A DNA stretch of 64,000 nt from Cristatella mucedo (taxonomy: Eukaryota; Bryozoa; Phylactolaemata; Cristatellidae), in NCBI GenBank assembly GCA_009760855.2, contig WPIO01000076.1:1938335-2002334 (forward strand), written 5' to 3'. Shown piece by piece: positions 23,340 through 34,294 of the stretch. Under the pieces are notes generated by a model that had not been told where the DNA came from, did no database searches, and saw only the letters and a list, made by a program, of their open reading frames with translations. Made by a program: the position numbers and the translations under genes. Positions within the stretch are counted from its first letter, which is position 1. Every line of letters starts with the position of its first letter.

Positions 23340-23903
23340 TCTTTACTTGCTTGACCAGATTTTTAACACTTTCAACATTCTTAAATAAATCATTAACACT
23401 TTTTGACAAATACTCATTTCTATAAATAAAAGAATGTTAAATAAAAGACTGTAAAAGGCTGTTAACTTTTGCAGCATAAGACTTTGGAGCTTATCTATAA
23501 TTAGCAAGATAATGAACAGCAGAACTAATAGAACTTATTACGCCTCTATTTCCAGCAGCAAGTTCACGAAGCCATAAATTTATCTTATCAAATACTTCTT
23601 TCTCACTATTTTACAACTAATGGAATTACTTCTACTCCTCTATCAACTGGATTAATATTAGGATAACTATAATTTAAATTTTCTTTAGTATGTATTGACC
23701 TCCAAACAACGTAATTCTTCAAGAAAAAATAAAACATCTCTATCAAATGATTTCTTATCTCCTACACGAATATTTTGAATAATACGTTTTACACTATTAG
23801 TAATTGCACCATTCTTTTTAATAATATCAAGTAAATATTGGTTTTTATCTTTTAGAATACCTATTTCAGATGGAGGAGATACTACACTTGAAAAGGCATA
23901 CAA
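23340..23903 (-). pseudogene. conserved structural-type gene, downstream part, copy A
   Basis: An open piece at 23903-23685 (72 codons, SPPSEIGILKDKN near its start) and a further piece around 23580-23500 encoding WLRELAAGN. The latter matches WIRELAAGT in copy B near 30.2 kb. It is helical and charged, immediately upstream of the virion-protein gene. The LINE at 23905 separates it from its likely upstream part at 26060-26600. Possible minor capsid or scaffold protein by position only. Confidence 0.5.
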
Positions 23904-23904
23904 A

Positions 23905-25818
23905 AGATCCGGACTAACTGTCCATCGACAGGCATATGAAGACTACTGTAGGTCGTACCAATCGATCCTAGCAAAGGCTAAGTCTAGCTTCTATAGAAAC
24001 ATTGTTGAATCACAGATGCACAATCCAAAAATGCTGATGTCGACAATAAACCATCTCCTCAACCGTTCCCAGGTTAGCTCCTTACCTGATGATCCTTGTG
24101 ATGATCTAGCCGATCGCTTCTCTCGATTCTTTGTGCAGAAGATAGACAAAATCAGGGAATCCATCCCTGCGATGACAACCTTCCCACTAGAATGCTGTTC
24201 CTCGATTCCTGGCTGCGCCTCAATGTCTGCATTTAAACAGGTCACTAGTGATGTAGTCCTAAAGCTCGTATCTCAATCAAAGAAGACAACAAGTCCACTG
24301 GACCCTATTCCCACTGTCCTGCTCCTACGTTGCATTGATCTGCTGCTGCCATGCATAACCAACATCATTAATATGTCATTAGCCTCAGGTCATGTCCCAG
24401 CACCTTTCAAAAAAGCTGTAGTCAGGCCACTTCTCAAGAAAGCTACACTAGACCAAGAGAACTTAAGCAACTACCGCCCGGTCTCCCTTCTACCATTCCT
24501 ATCAAAGACACTGGAACGGGTCGTGGCAGACCAGCTGAACTCGTATATCGAAACCTCACACCTTGCTAGTAAGTTCCAGTCTGGCTTTAGAGCTAATCAC
24601 TCCACAGAGTCAGCATTGCTTCGGGTATACAACGACCTACTTAGGAATGCAGACATGGGTAGAGTGTCTCTTCTTGTTTTGCTCGATCTTTCGGCAGCTT
24701 TTGATACCATCGATCACAAAGTACTTCTAGAGCGCCTCTCATCTCGCCTGGGCATCACTGGCACTGCTCTGCAGTGGTTCAGGTCCTATCTCAGTGGGAG
24801 ACTCCAGAGTGTTGACGTGAATGGACAAAGATCATCTGAAGTACCTCTAAAATATGGAGTACCTCAGGGCTCTGTGCTAGGTCCGGTCCTTTTCACCGTT
24901 TATACTCTCCCTCTCGCTGATGTGATTGCCAAGCACAATCTAGGCTTTCACTTCTATGCGGATGACACTCAGTTGTACCTTTGCTTTGATCCCTCCCAGC
25001 CTTCTAGCACCTCAAATTCTCTCAACTCACTTGCTGCATGCATTGATGACATCCGATCATGGATGGCAGCAAATTTTGTAAAACTAAACGATGATAAAAC
25101 TAACTTACTAGTTATGGGCAAACCTAGTGTTATTCAGAAATTGGAAAGGCTGACTTTCAAAATTGGCTCTGCCAGCATATCTCCAGTTGCATCAGCTCGA
25201 AATCAAGGTGTCATATTCCAAAGCGACCTCTCGTTAGACGACCACATCAGCTCCACAGTCAAATCAGCCTATTTTCAGCTTCATAACATTGCTAAAATTA
25301 GGGCTTGTTTAGATAAGGATACCACGTCCAAGTTGGTCCATGCATTCGTGACATCGCGTCTCGACTTCTGCAACTCACTGCTTACTGGCCTACCAGTATG
25401 TGCGATCAGGCGATTGCAGCTGGTGCAAAACTCTGCAGCTAGGCTTGTCTGTCGTGAGCGTCGCAGTTGCCACATTACTCCACTTCTCGCCGACCTGCAC
25501 TGGTTACCAGTCAAGCAACGGATTGACTTCAAGGTTTTGTCGCTCACTTTTAGGTCTCTTCATTCTATGGCTCCAGCCTATCTTTCAGAGATACTACCCC
25601 ATCAGGCAAAGCATCGTACCACTCGCTTTTCGGAATCCAACAGTCTAGAAATACCTCGTACAAACCTTAAATCCTTTGGAGACCGTGCATTTAGCTCGTA
25701 TGCTCCCACAGCCTGGAACTCCCTCCCGACCTGCATCAGAACATCCCCTGACCTGACCACATTTAAAAGAAACTTAAAAACATACCTATTTAGGACAGCA
25801 TTTAGTGGGTCCTTGTGA
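23905..25818 (+). CDS. LINE reverse transcriptase, intact frame
   Basis: The open frame continues upstream of the first ATG (24016) to at least 23905, so the annotated start is an artefact of 5' truncation. Counting from that ATG: NYRPVS box at 152, catalytic motif A LDLSAAFD at 223-230, GVPQGSVLGP near 284, and the active-site Y-A-D-D at 314-317, all intact. A CR1-type thumb and the C-terminal basic/aromatic domain (HWLPVKQRIDFK) follow to TGA 25816. The enzyme copies LINE RNA at the nicked target. With the endonuclease domain absent this copy cannot move by itself, but the frame has no stop in about 638 codons, so it is young. Confidence 0.95.
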   Translation, partial: RSGLTVHRQAYEDYCRSYQSILAKAKSSFYRNIVESQMHNPKMLMSTINHLLNRSQVSSLPDDPCDDLADRFSRFFVQKIDKIRESIPAMTTFPLECCSSIPGCASMSAFKQVTSDVVLKLVSQSKKTTSPLDPIPTVLLLRCIDLLLPCITNIINMSLASGHVPAPFKKAVVRPLLKKATLDQENLSNYRPVSLLPFLSKTLERVVADQLNSYIETSHLASKFQSGFRANHSTESALLRVYNDLLRNADMGRVSLLVLLDLSAAFDTIDHKVLLERLSSRLGITGTALQWFRSYLSGRLQSVDVNGQRSSEVPLKYGVPQGSVLGPVLFTVYTLPLADVIAKHNLGFHFYADDTQLYLCFDPSQPSSTSNSLNSLAACIDDIRSWMAANFVKLNDDKTNLLVMGKPSVIQKLERLTFKIGSASISPVASARNQGVIFQSDLSLDDHISSTVKSAYFQLHNIAKIRACLDKDTTSKLVHAFVTSRLDFCNSLLTGLPVCAIRRLQLVQNSAARLVCRERRSCHITPLLADLHWLPVKQRIDFKVLSLTFRSLHSMAPAYLSEILPHQAKHRTTRFSESNSLEIPRTNLKSFGDRAFSSYAPTAWNSLPTCIRTSPDLTTFKRNLKTYLFRTAFSGSL

Positions 25819-26056
25819 TTCGTCCTCGATGTGCTTATGCGTGCTGACACTGTTCATGCTGCCACTAACCACATTTGCATGCTGACCCAGTGCATGTAAC
25901 CCCTAACCATGTTATTCATTTTGTTTGTTTTTCAAGCATGATTTTACTTACTATTCTATTGCGTATCACTTTGCAGCAAATGTAAAGCGCCTAGAAAGAG
26001 ATTAAGTTCTCTGAGGGCGCTTTATCAAGTGCAATAATATTATTATTATTATTACA
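23905..26056 (+). mobile_element. CR1/L2-type LINE, longest copy, 5' truncated
   Basis: A non-LTR retrotransposon from just before the RT through the 3' end. It lacks the endonuclease domain. The 3' UTR ends in a hairpin (aaagcgcc arm pairing with ggcgcttt) and an ATT/AAT microsatellite tail, the usual end of L2/CR1 elements. It is inserted in a virus gene; the flanks on both sides encode a similar PSE-ILKDK segment. Confidence 0.95.
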
Positions 26057-26059
26057 CCT

Positions 26060-26600
26060 TTTTTTATCTTTCAGAATATCTGTTTCAGATGGAGCAGTAA
26101 TTCCTAAAAGAGTTATTACTTTTGCTTTTGGGATTGCTTTTACTTGCACTCGCTTTATTCTTGGTGTACCAGCACATTAACTAAACATTAAGAATGTTTG
26201 CACAGAATTGCCGAGTATCTTTGAGATATTTCATTGTTTCATTATTAGGTGCATTTGAAATTGCTCCCTTAATTAAATTGAGATTTTTATAGGATTTCCT
26301 TTATAGAACGCATCAACAGATCTTATAAAAGCTTTTGTGATATCTGGTGTTGATTTTTCTTCCATAGCTTTATGTGCTTGATCTAATAGTCTTTTTATTT
26401 TTTTCATATTCTAGTATATTTTAAACTTATCACCATAGTCTAACTTCATAATTTCCATCAGACTTTTTAGTTTGTCACCATGTTCAATAACCTCATATAC
26501 CAATGCTTTTTGTATTCGTTCACTTTGTTTCATTTTAATTGCAAGTATACGTCTAACTTTCTTTAGTTTATCAATACATCATTACCTGAATTATCAGTCG
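26060..26600 (-). pseudogene. conserved structural-type gene, upstream part, copy A
   Basis: Minus-strand pieces with a Lys/Glu-rich helix (KQSERIQKALVYEVIEHG) and TPDITKAFIRSVD, which resembles RDTVEAFIRST in copy B near 29.2 kb. Its end (APSETDILKDKK, about 26065-26095) resembles the start of the 23903 piece across the LINE. Probably the 5' half of the same gene. A divergent arrangement with the ATPase remnant starts at about 26600. Confidence 0.45.
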
Positions 26601-26611
26601 GTCACAACGAA

Positions 26612-27300
26612 CCGTTACCTAATGTTTTTATCCGTTCGCTAGTACTCGGTCCTAGTGGTTCTGGAGAGTATCAGTTAATGCTGTGACACTTGTACAGTAA
26701 TTGATTAAATTCTAAACCTGAAGTTAAATCCGTGGTATTCGATCAATGACGGAAGGCACCGCTATAGGTGCTTATATTTCACTTAACGTAGTCAAAGAAA
26801 TCCCAGAAGTTTACTCGTCTACAAACTGCGGAAACATTGCTGTACTTAAGGATTAATTGACAGAAGACCAAACGAAGATCATTAATTATTTACACGAGGA
26901 TGACATAAAGGACTAAATATATTTTACCTTGCTCGAGGATTTAAGAATATTCCCATGCGTCAAATCAGTAACAATATCAATATGACTCATCTGTATAGCG
27001 CCCCAAGAGACCTTAGTCTCTATTCAGGCGCTTCACATTTGCCTCAGAGCTCGAGCCTACGACCTCAGCCAGATCTTGGTCGCAGCGAGCACCTTTACGC
27101 TGGACCATTTCAGCTTGGCAATATAAACATGGTAATAATTTTTAAAACGAATGCAACAGATACTGCCTACATCCGAAAAGCATGCATTGGCAACATTAAC
27201 CGTAAATAACTTCGTGAACGGGTTACCTCGTGTACACAAAATCGTTTTAGTTACTGTGTAAATGACTTAACCAAAACTGAATCAGACGAACGCTTTTGGT
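26612..27300 (+). pseudogene. A32/FtsK-like genome-packaging ATPase remnant
   Basis: The frame RSLVLGPSGSGEYQLML (26627-26680) has the Walker A shape GxxGxGK with the essential Lys replaced by Glu (26666-26668). About 170 bases later, IAVLKD-stop-LTEDQTKIINYL (26835-26890) resembles the Walker B and following helix of Polinton packaging ATPases. The C-terminal end resumes after the SINE (27130-27300). These ATPases drive DNA into particles and are core Polinton genes. The assignment rests on motif order and element context, not on long similarity. Confidence 0.45.
26972..27125 (-). mobile_element. tRNA-derived SINE with LINE-like tail
   Basis: On the minus strand there is a tRNA-like head with a B box (ggtcgtaggctcgagct), then gtgaagcgcctga-tagagactaag-tctcttggggcgct. 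The latter is the same hairpin that ends the local LINE. The SINE splits the ATPase remnant. A second copy is at 40432-40575. Confidence 0.8.
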
Positions 27301-27304
27301 CGGT

Positions 27305-27978
27305 GTACTGGCCTACCAGCATGTGCGATCAGGCGATTGCAGCTGGTGCAAAACTCTGCAGCTAGGCTTGTCTGTCGTGAGCGTCGCAGTTGCCACATTA
27401 CTCCACTTCTCGCCGACCTGCACTGGTTACCAGTCAAGCAACGGATTGACTTCAAGGTTTTGTCGCTCACTTTTAGGTCTCTTCAATCTATGGCTCCAGC
27501 CTATCTTTCAGATACACTACCCCATCAGGCAAAGCATCGTACCACTCGCTTTTCGGAATCCAACAGTCTAGAAATACCTCGTACAAACCTTAAATCCTTT
27601 GGAGACCGTGCATTTAGCTCGTATGCTCCCACAGCCTGGAACTCCCTCCCGACCTGCATCAGAACATCCCCTGACCTGACCACATTTAAAAGAAACTTAA
27701 AAACATACCTATTTAGGACAGCATTTAGTGGGTCCTTGTGATTCGTCCTCGATGTGCTTATGCGTGCTGACACTGTTCATGCTGCCACTAACCACATTTG
27801 CATGCTGACCCAGTGCATGTAACCCCTAACCATGTTATTCATTTTGTTTGTTTTTCAAGCATGATTTTACTTACTATTCTATTGCGTATCACTTTGCAGC
27901 AAATGTAAAGCGCCTAGAAAGAGATTAAGTTCTCCGAGGGCGCTTTATCAAGTGCAATATTATTATTATTATTATTAC
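27305..27978 (+). mobile_element. young 5'-truncated LINE copy
   Basis: Nearly identical to 25385-26050 across about 650 bases; I see only a handful of substitutions (for example around 27485 and 27520). It encodes the last ~134 codons of the ORF from 27337 and ends in the same hairpin and ATT tail. The near identity shows recent insertion of both copies. Confidence 0.95.
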
Positions 27979-27984
27979 CGACAT

Positions 27985-28214
27985 TGAACTTGTGACTATT
28001 GCCCTACTACAATGGCCTGTACCAACCGGCCTATAAACAATGGATCTATGGCATATATGTTGTATGCTATAATATAATATTTTATAATATATTAATATAT
28101 AATATAATAGTATAGATATATATGAAAACGGATCTTTGCTTAGTGACCCTAGAATCAGAAATAGGCAATACAAATAGGACTGGTGCAGGTCGGTTTTATT
28201 TGGTATAATTATGT

Positions 28215-28272
<58 letters not shown>

Positions 28273-28940
28273 ACTTGGGTTGTAGACTATTATAGCAGTA
28301 GGATATCAGCTAGTATAAATATACAGAATTAATAATTTCTAAAGTTCATATTTGTTGAATATAAAAATATTTATAAATCATGAAGTCAGCGATACAGTAC
28401 GGAATTTTTGAGCGTAGAAATGCTTGCGATATCTAGAAACTTTGAGTTCCGGAAAGTACTCGTTACTTAAACTGGCGTTCTTGTTGTCCAAGTAAAGAGA
28501 TGCTGCGAGCTTGCCGAAAAAGGTCGACGGGCTGTTGAAGGTTACGGGGGTACGGATGTTCTAACTATTGCTCGTAGCATTACGTATTTGTAGCATAGTT
28601 AGTTGGAAAGCTACAGTAACATTAAGATAAATTGTATCTAGAATGTAATGAACATTTGTTTACACTTGTATGAGAAAACTTGTAATCCTGTTGCATAAAT
28701 ATACAAAAAATTCACTCAGTCATGAATTCATTCTTAGTTGCTTTTATCAATTATGTAAATGAAAAGTGCGTATTATTCTTATAACTTAACATATAGATCT
28801 ATAGTCGCATAGGCCAGTTAGTGCAGGCCAGTTGTTGTAGCTCCAACAATCGCAGACCAGACGGTAGATAGATTAATGGTCTTATAGGCCGGTTGGCACA
28901 GGCTGATTGTCATAGGGTCACCAGTCGTAGGTTCGACAGT
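27985..28940. repeat. inverted repeat with internal (TA)n, possible MITE
   Basis: Arm 27985-28045 matches the reverse complement of 28874-28940 (shared tataggccggttgg-acaggc). The right arm also has a direct 72-base duplicate starting at about 28812. The interior holds AT-rich sequence, including (TA)n near 28211-28272, and no gene. It fills the gap between virus copies A and B. Confidence 0.6.
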
Positions 28941-29023
28941 CACCCAACCCTTTTGGTCAGTAGACAGTAGCGGTAAACAATTAATAATTATATTTAGCAA
29001 AAAAACGTAACAGATATTGGAAA

Positions 29024-30424
29024 ATGCTTAACGGAAAGATTGATTTCAGGTCTAAGACGCATCGTCGCAGTGGGCAAGAAGCACCAGATTATGAAAAGAG
29101 AATCCGGAATTTGCATGACCCACAAAAATCAACAAAGCTACAAAATGACCTAGAAGTTCAACAGACTTAAATAAGAAATTGCAGGTAGAGATACTGTTGA
29201 AGCTTTTATTAGATCAACGAGCTTGAGAAAGATCAACTGATAATTCAGGTATTGTAGTCATTGAGAAACTAAAGAACCGGGTCTTGCTCAGACACTTGAA
29301 ACGAGAAAGACAATAGATCGGCAACAATATGATTTGTCGGAATCTTTTGATTATAAAGAAAAAATCCCCAAGCTGTTTCAAGTATCCTCGACAGAGTTGC
29401 CAAAGCAGTTGAATCAGGAAGCCCTAAAAATGAAATTCGAATTGCCAACCAGACTAAGATTTATGCTCCAAACCTAGAAGTACGAGAAAAAATTGATGCA
29501 ATTCAAAGTGCAATTACTGAAATGCTCTAAAATTCAACCAAGTACTGGAACCAAAATAGTTTTAGAAGAAAAACTTGAACAATGTATTCCTGTAAGAGCA
29601 ATATATGAAGATTGCAGGCAACTACAAACAGTTATGAAAGAAAATAAAAGAGTAAGATCACATGACATCTGAAATAAGAAGGTTTATGTGAGAATTATAA
29701 CACTAATTATAGATTCATTATTTTTAAAATAATTAAAAGACCAGAAAAGTAAGATTCCGTTTAATTTTAAAGGGCAATCATTAGGAAATACAGCTTTAAA
29801 AATGCTTGATTTTGCAGAAAAGTATTTGGAGAGTTCACCTGTTAGCAGAATTAAAGAAATGAAAAAATAAAATGAAAAATAGCTTCCCAATTGTAGGGAT
29901 GACTTAAAAGAAATAAAAAGGGACGAAGGGACAGGAAAACTTGACCCAGAAGTAGCTAATGAGAAAAAACTTTGGGCAGTGGAAGTGATGAAGAAAGTGT
30001 TTTTTCAACCTATCAAATCTTGAACAGAAAGAGCCCTGCCGAGAAAAGTATGTAAGCTGTAAATAGAGAAATTCGCTTGAAGAAACAGGGCTAAATTAAA
30101 TAATAAGAAGAAAAAAAGGTTCAAGACCTATAGAGATTGAAGTTATTCCATAGATTGTTAAAGATAAATCAAAAGTCCTTGAGTAGCTGGAGCTTTGGAT
30201 TCGTGAGCTTGCAGCTGGAACCAAAGTGTAATAAGTTATATTAGCTCTAATGTAGATCACCTTGTGCACACTAGAAAGGCCCTACAAAGTACTGTGGCAG
30301 AATTAATACACGTTTTTGCTACCTTAGTATATAAAAATGTCAGAGTTTGCCAAAACTTCTTAGGAAATGTTGAAGAGCCTAAAGCAATCAGGAAAGCTAA
30401 TCAGTAAAAACCAGAAGGACATGC
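29024..30424 (+). pseudogene. conserved structural-type gene(s), copy B
   Basis: Counterpart of 26060-26600 plus 23340-23903. Pieces in three frames encode KIDFRSKTH near the ATG at 29024, RDTVEAFIRST near 29200, a Glu/Lys-rich helical centre, and WIRELAAGT near 30210. Many stops break it (TAA most often). The matching order and the WxRELAAG segment tie it to copy A. It immediately precedes the virion-protein gene, as in A. Confidence 0.5.
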
Positions 30425-32480
30425 TTTTAACATTTTAAGAACTACGAATCCAATTAGAATTCAAAAATATGACCCAATTATGCTTAGGAGCTAGAAATTA
30501 AAGATCTGTTTCAAAAAATTGTGCATGAACTAATTCAGTAAAAAATATTGCAGAATCGAATAACACTTTTGTTCAGTGAGAATCTGGTGGCTCCGAGCAA
30601 ACATTAGCAATTAGACATGGAGTTTATTCAGCTGACTCCCATGATGTAAGCATTAAAATTGTACATACTATAAATATCTCAGTTGCACAATCAGGAGCTA
30701 CTACTGATGAGTTCAAATTAGGAATCAATATTGCTACTTTTAATTTGTGGATTAGGATGCCTGCTGGTTAGAAATTTCTAGCAAGGAAGTTGAGTATTTT
30801 TGAGATTCTTGGATTTACTGGTTTAGCATAGAAAACTGATCGTTTCTTTAGTCCATATTATCCTGGGATTATAGATCAAATATTATATATTTCTAGTGTT
30901 TTATTTTCCAGAAAATAATATGTTGTCTCCATATAAACCTAAAAGTTGTGCATTGCAATGTTTTTGCTAGCGGATCGAAACAATAAATGGAAAACAATCT
31001 CATGTACTTAGAAGTTTTGCTCATAATTTCTAGCCTTGAGAACAAATAGTCTGCGAGCCTAATGATATTGAGTATCGTAATATTGTAGAAGAAACAGCTT
31101 CTGATATTGAGATTACTATTACAAATTAAGATCTACAAGTTTTATACTTTAGTGGCCAACAATGTAGTTTTATCGAAATTATTGAACTATGATATAATTA
31201 CTTCGATTAGATTAACAGAAACAAGCATTTCGGATAAAAATACGCTACGCCCTCTTATAATTTTAGGAACTTGTTAAAATGTTAGAATTAAAAGGAAAAG
31301 GAAAAGTTTGGAAGAAGTTTGGGCTGCGAAGAGTTGAGTTCGTTTATAGTCATAGAGTTGTCATGAATGTAGTTAAAAATGCAAATGATTTGGTTTGGTA
31401 CAAAAGATCTATGATTGATAATTCTGCAGTTTCGATTCAAATTCCTTCATGTTGTTCAACGAAAGTGGTTTCTATTCGAAATTCTTTACTGACAAGTATG
31501 CCTGATCCACACAATAGAAATAGTGATTACTATAAATCTGTACTAAATAATGACACTGAAATTAGATTCAGTGTAGACACAGATGATAACATAATAACGC
31601 AAGTAGTAGGTGATAATAATAGTCATAATAATAATGCACTTGATAAAGCGCCCTCAGAGATCTCGATCTCTTTCTAGGCGCTTTACATCTGCTGCAAAGG
31701 TAAACGCAATTGAATGGGAGTAATATCATACTTGATAAACATCATGAATAACGCGGTTAGGGGTGACACGCACAGGGTCGGCGTGCAAATGTGGTTTGTC
31801 GCACGATGCACAGTGTCAGCACGCATAAGCACATGAAGGACGAATCACAGGGACCCACTAAATGCAGTTCCAAATAGATGTTTTGAAGTTTTTTTAAATG
31901 TGGTTAAGTCAAGGGATGTTCTGTTGCGAGTTGAGAGGGAGTTCCATGCTTTGGGAGCATATGAAGTAAATTCACGGTATCCAAATAATTGGAGGTTTGT
32001 ACGAGATAATGGTAGACTGCTGGATTCCGAAAAGTGGGTGGTACGATGCTTGGCCTGGTGGGGGAGTAGATCTGAGAGATAGGCTAGAGCCAAAGAATGA
32101 AGTGACCTAAAAGTTAGCGAAAAAACCTTGAAGTCGATCCATTGCTTGACTGGAAGCCAGTGCAGGTCAACGAGAATTGGTGTGATGTGACAGTAGCGAC
32201 GCTCACGACAGACAGGCCAGGTGCAGAGTTTTGCCCCAGCTGCAATTGCCTGATCGCACATGCCAGTAGGCCAGTAAGCTTTTTATGTCGTTCTTCTAGG
32301 AAGTGATGCATCTGGTGTTATAGATGCAATTCGTGACACTTTAGGATTTAATTCTAATGAAGAAGATTGTGTATCCTAGTGTGGTTGCCTGGTATTTCTA
32401 TGAAGCAATTAAAAAAGCCATGTAGTGTTCTATTACTTGCAAACACGGAATAAAAGGATGTTGCCGTATAATAAAGGCAC
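30425..32480 (+). pseudogene. virion-protein candidate, copy B
   Basis: Collinear with 22034-23330: TTNPI and PIMLRS near 30440, SGGSEQ near 30595, AIRHGVYS near 30610, SQSGATTD-type segment near 30690, DLQVLYFS near 31140, then the open frame 31279-31677 with EIRFSVDTDD, and after the LINE insertion VVLLGSDASGV and GFNSNEED. Two TAG codons and one TAA lie in otherwise conserved stretches. At one TAA the A copy has Gln. A LINE (31625-32279) splits the C-terminal part. Role as in copy A: capsid-like, inferred. Confidence 0.6.
31625..32279 (-). mobile_element. 5'-truncated LINE inside virion gene of copy B
   Basis: Reverse-strand match to the 3' ~650 bases of the local CR1/L2 LINE, with ATT-rich tail at 31625-31637 and hairpin next to it. 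The ORF is decayed, so it is older than the copies at 23.9 and 27.3 kb. Confidence 0.92.
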
Positions 32481-32559
32481 GAAATAAATTAGCATCTATT
32501 GAGACCTAATTAATCCTGAAATTATTAACATAGAGTGCAGCTATGGATTTCTATCACTG

Positions 32560-33300
32560 TTTTGTTCATTTTATGTCATAGACACTGCTGATCTAAATCC
32601 TGGAGAAAACGTTTACGTTCATGTTCGGAATGTATAGTTTCTGCTGAACAGAGGTGGAATTGAAGCAATAAGTACTCTTTAAATTAGTTTTACTGCCCAA
32701 AATAAAAATTCAGTTAATTTAGTTTCTGATGTTACAGCTACAATAAAAGTTTCTAAATAATATAGAGAATGTGGAGCAATGTCAGAATTGGGCATGGTAA
32801 GATAACAGGATACCAGTACGGATCAGGTCTACTTGATAAAGTAATGGAAGCATCGGAAAAGTTGATCCTGTAATTTCTGGTATGCATAGTCTTGGAGTAA
32901 ACATTGGCAATAAATTAATCGAAATGCACCAAGCACAAAAAAATTGTTGAACTGCAAACAAAGACTTATTATAAACAAAGAAAACGTTGACCAAGAGTAC
33001 GCTTAAAAACGATGTGAGCTCGATAATAAACTCGATAAAGAGTTGAGAAAAAAGAACTTCAATAGGAACTTGAGAAACGAAGGAAATGAGATTACTATCG
33101 TGCGATAAACGAGATGGACATTAAAATCAAGAGAGCAATGTTAGAAAAAATATACAACCTAAAAACAGAAAAGGAAAAGTGAGAAATCAGAAAAACCAGA
33201 AACTGATTACTCGGAAGCATTCGGAGAAAATGATCAGAAAGCTTACAAAGAAATTGAACGAGTTATTAAAGAGAAATCTAAAGCTCCGATGTCCGCTTAA
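32560..33300 (+). pseudogene. structural-type genes with coiled coil, copy B
   Basis: First a beta-type piece (LNPGENVYVHVR, then ISFTAQNKNSVNLV, 32585-32740), then a glycine-containing piece (GYQYGSGLLDKVMEASE, 32810-32860), and then a long Lys/Glu-rich helical piece to about 33300. The first resembles strands of Polinton vertex proteins; the rest looks like coiled coil. Several TAA/TAG stops and shifts. No counterpart was found in copy A, where a LINE occupies the position. Confidence 0.35.
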
Positions 33301-33406
33301 ATATGTAAAAAAGTAGGTCTGATTATTACGGAGGATGCATGAAGAAACTCGGAGCTGGTTTTTATTGACAAAGCAAGAAATACATTTACTTTTTTATATA
33401 GAGAAG

Positions 33407-33960
33407 AAATGGCAAGCGTTCCGATTAAGAGCAGCCTTGAATTGAGTGACCAAAGTCTGTCTAGATGTCCTATCGGAACTTACCAGTATCATGAGTTTTA
33501 CCAAAGGAATGGACCTAAAAAAGACGCGATTGCAACTAGACTAGTAATTTGACTGTACCAGATGAACAAATTTGTCCTACGTGCTCTCAGACCCTTACTT
33601 ACTACTGATGGAAGGGCAACTACAGGTTCAGACTGCTGCTAATAGATGTTGGGCAGCACCTAATAGAAACCTAGCAGCAGGCCAAGATAATAATGCTGGC
33701 GCTTGAATTTTTAGCTCAATGAATATTGGACTTGGTTCTGAAGAAATCGGAAGTTTGTCATTGTCATAAGGACCAGTGGCAGTTTCAACTTTGATGGGAT
33801 TTTTAACTTACCCTAATGACTACCACCAACCAGAAGGACGTGCAACTAGGTAAAAGAAAGATGAAGCAGATTTTTTAGATGATACAAATACATGAATCAC
33901 AAATCACACTAGTCCTAGTGCGTCAGGAGCAACTGCTTTGAATATCGGGTTGGTATATCG
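33407..33960 (+). pseudogene. unidentified structural-type gene, copy B
   Basis: Starts at an ATG (MASVPIKSSLELSD) and runs about 45 codons before a TGA. Gly/Ser/Asn-rich pieces with GLGSEEIGSLSLS and FLTYPNDYHQPEG follow in shifted frames. The composition suits a virion protein. No family recognised. Confidence 0.3.
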
Positions 33961-34068
33961 AAGAGGACTAAGCTTTAATTTAAGTTACTTTTAATAATAA
34001 TTAAGTTAATAATAATTACTTCCAATGGAATGAAAGCCAATTTAATTGCATGAAAGGATCGTGTATAT

Positions 34069-34257
34069 ATGATAATATTGATAATGAATACATCCAACTT
34101 GAATATTATTGTAAAATTTGATTTTTTACAAGGCTCAGAAGAGTGCAAAAAATCTATGGCCTTGAACATTGGTGGCTCCGAAGTGTATTCAGTGCTTGGA
34201 CATGGTGATCAAAGAGAAATAGAAATTGTGATAATGGCAATACAAAAAATAAATTAA
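34069..34257 (+). CDS. small hypothetical ORF, copy B
   Basis: 62 codons, intact, with KFDFLQGSEECKKS and GGSEVYSVLGHGDQREIE. It lies just before the exonuclease relic on the same strand. No recognised family; short enough to be chance, but it is one of few unbroken plus-strand frames in copy B. Confidence 0.3.
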   Translation: MIILIMNTSNLNIIVKFDFLQGSEECKKSMALNIGGSEVYSVLGHGDQREIEIVIMAIQKIN

Positions 34258-34294
34258 TATATTTCTAATAATTTTTATTTTTAAGTTTCCATAA

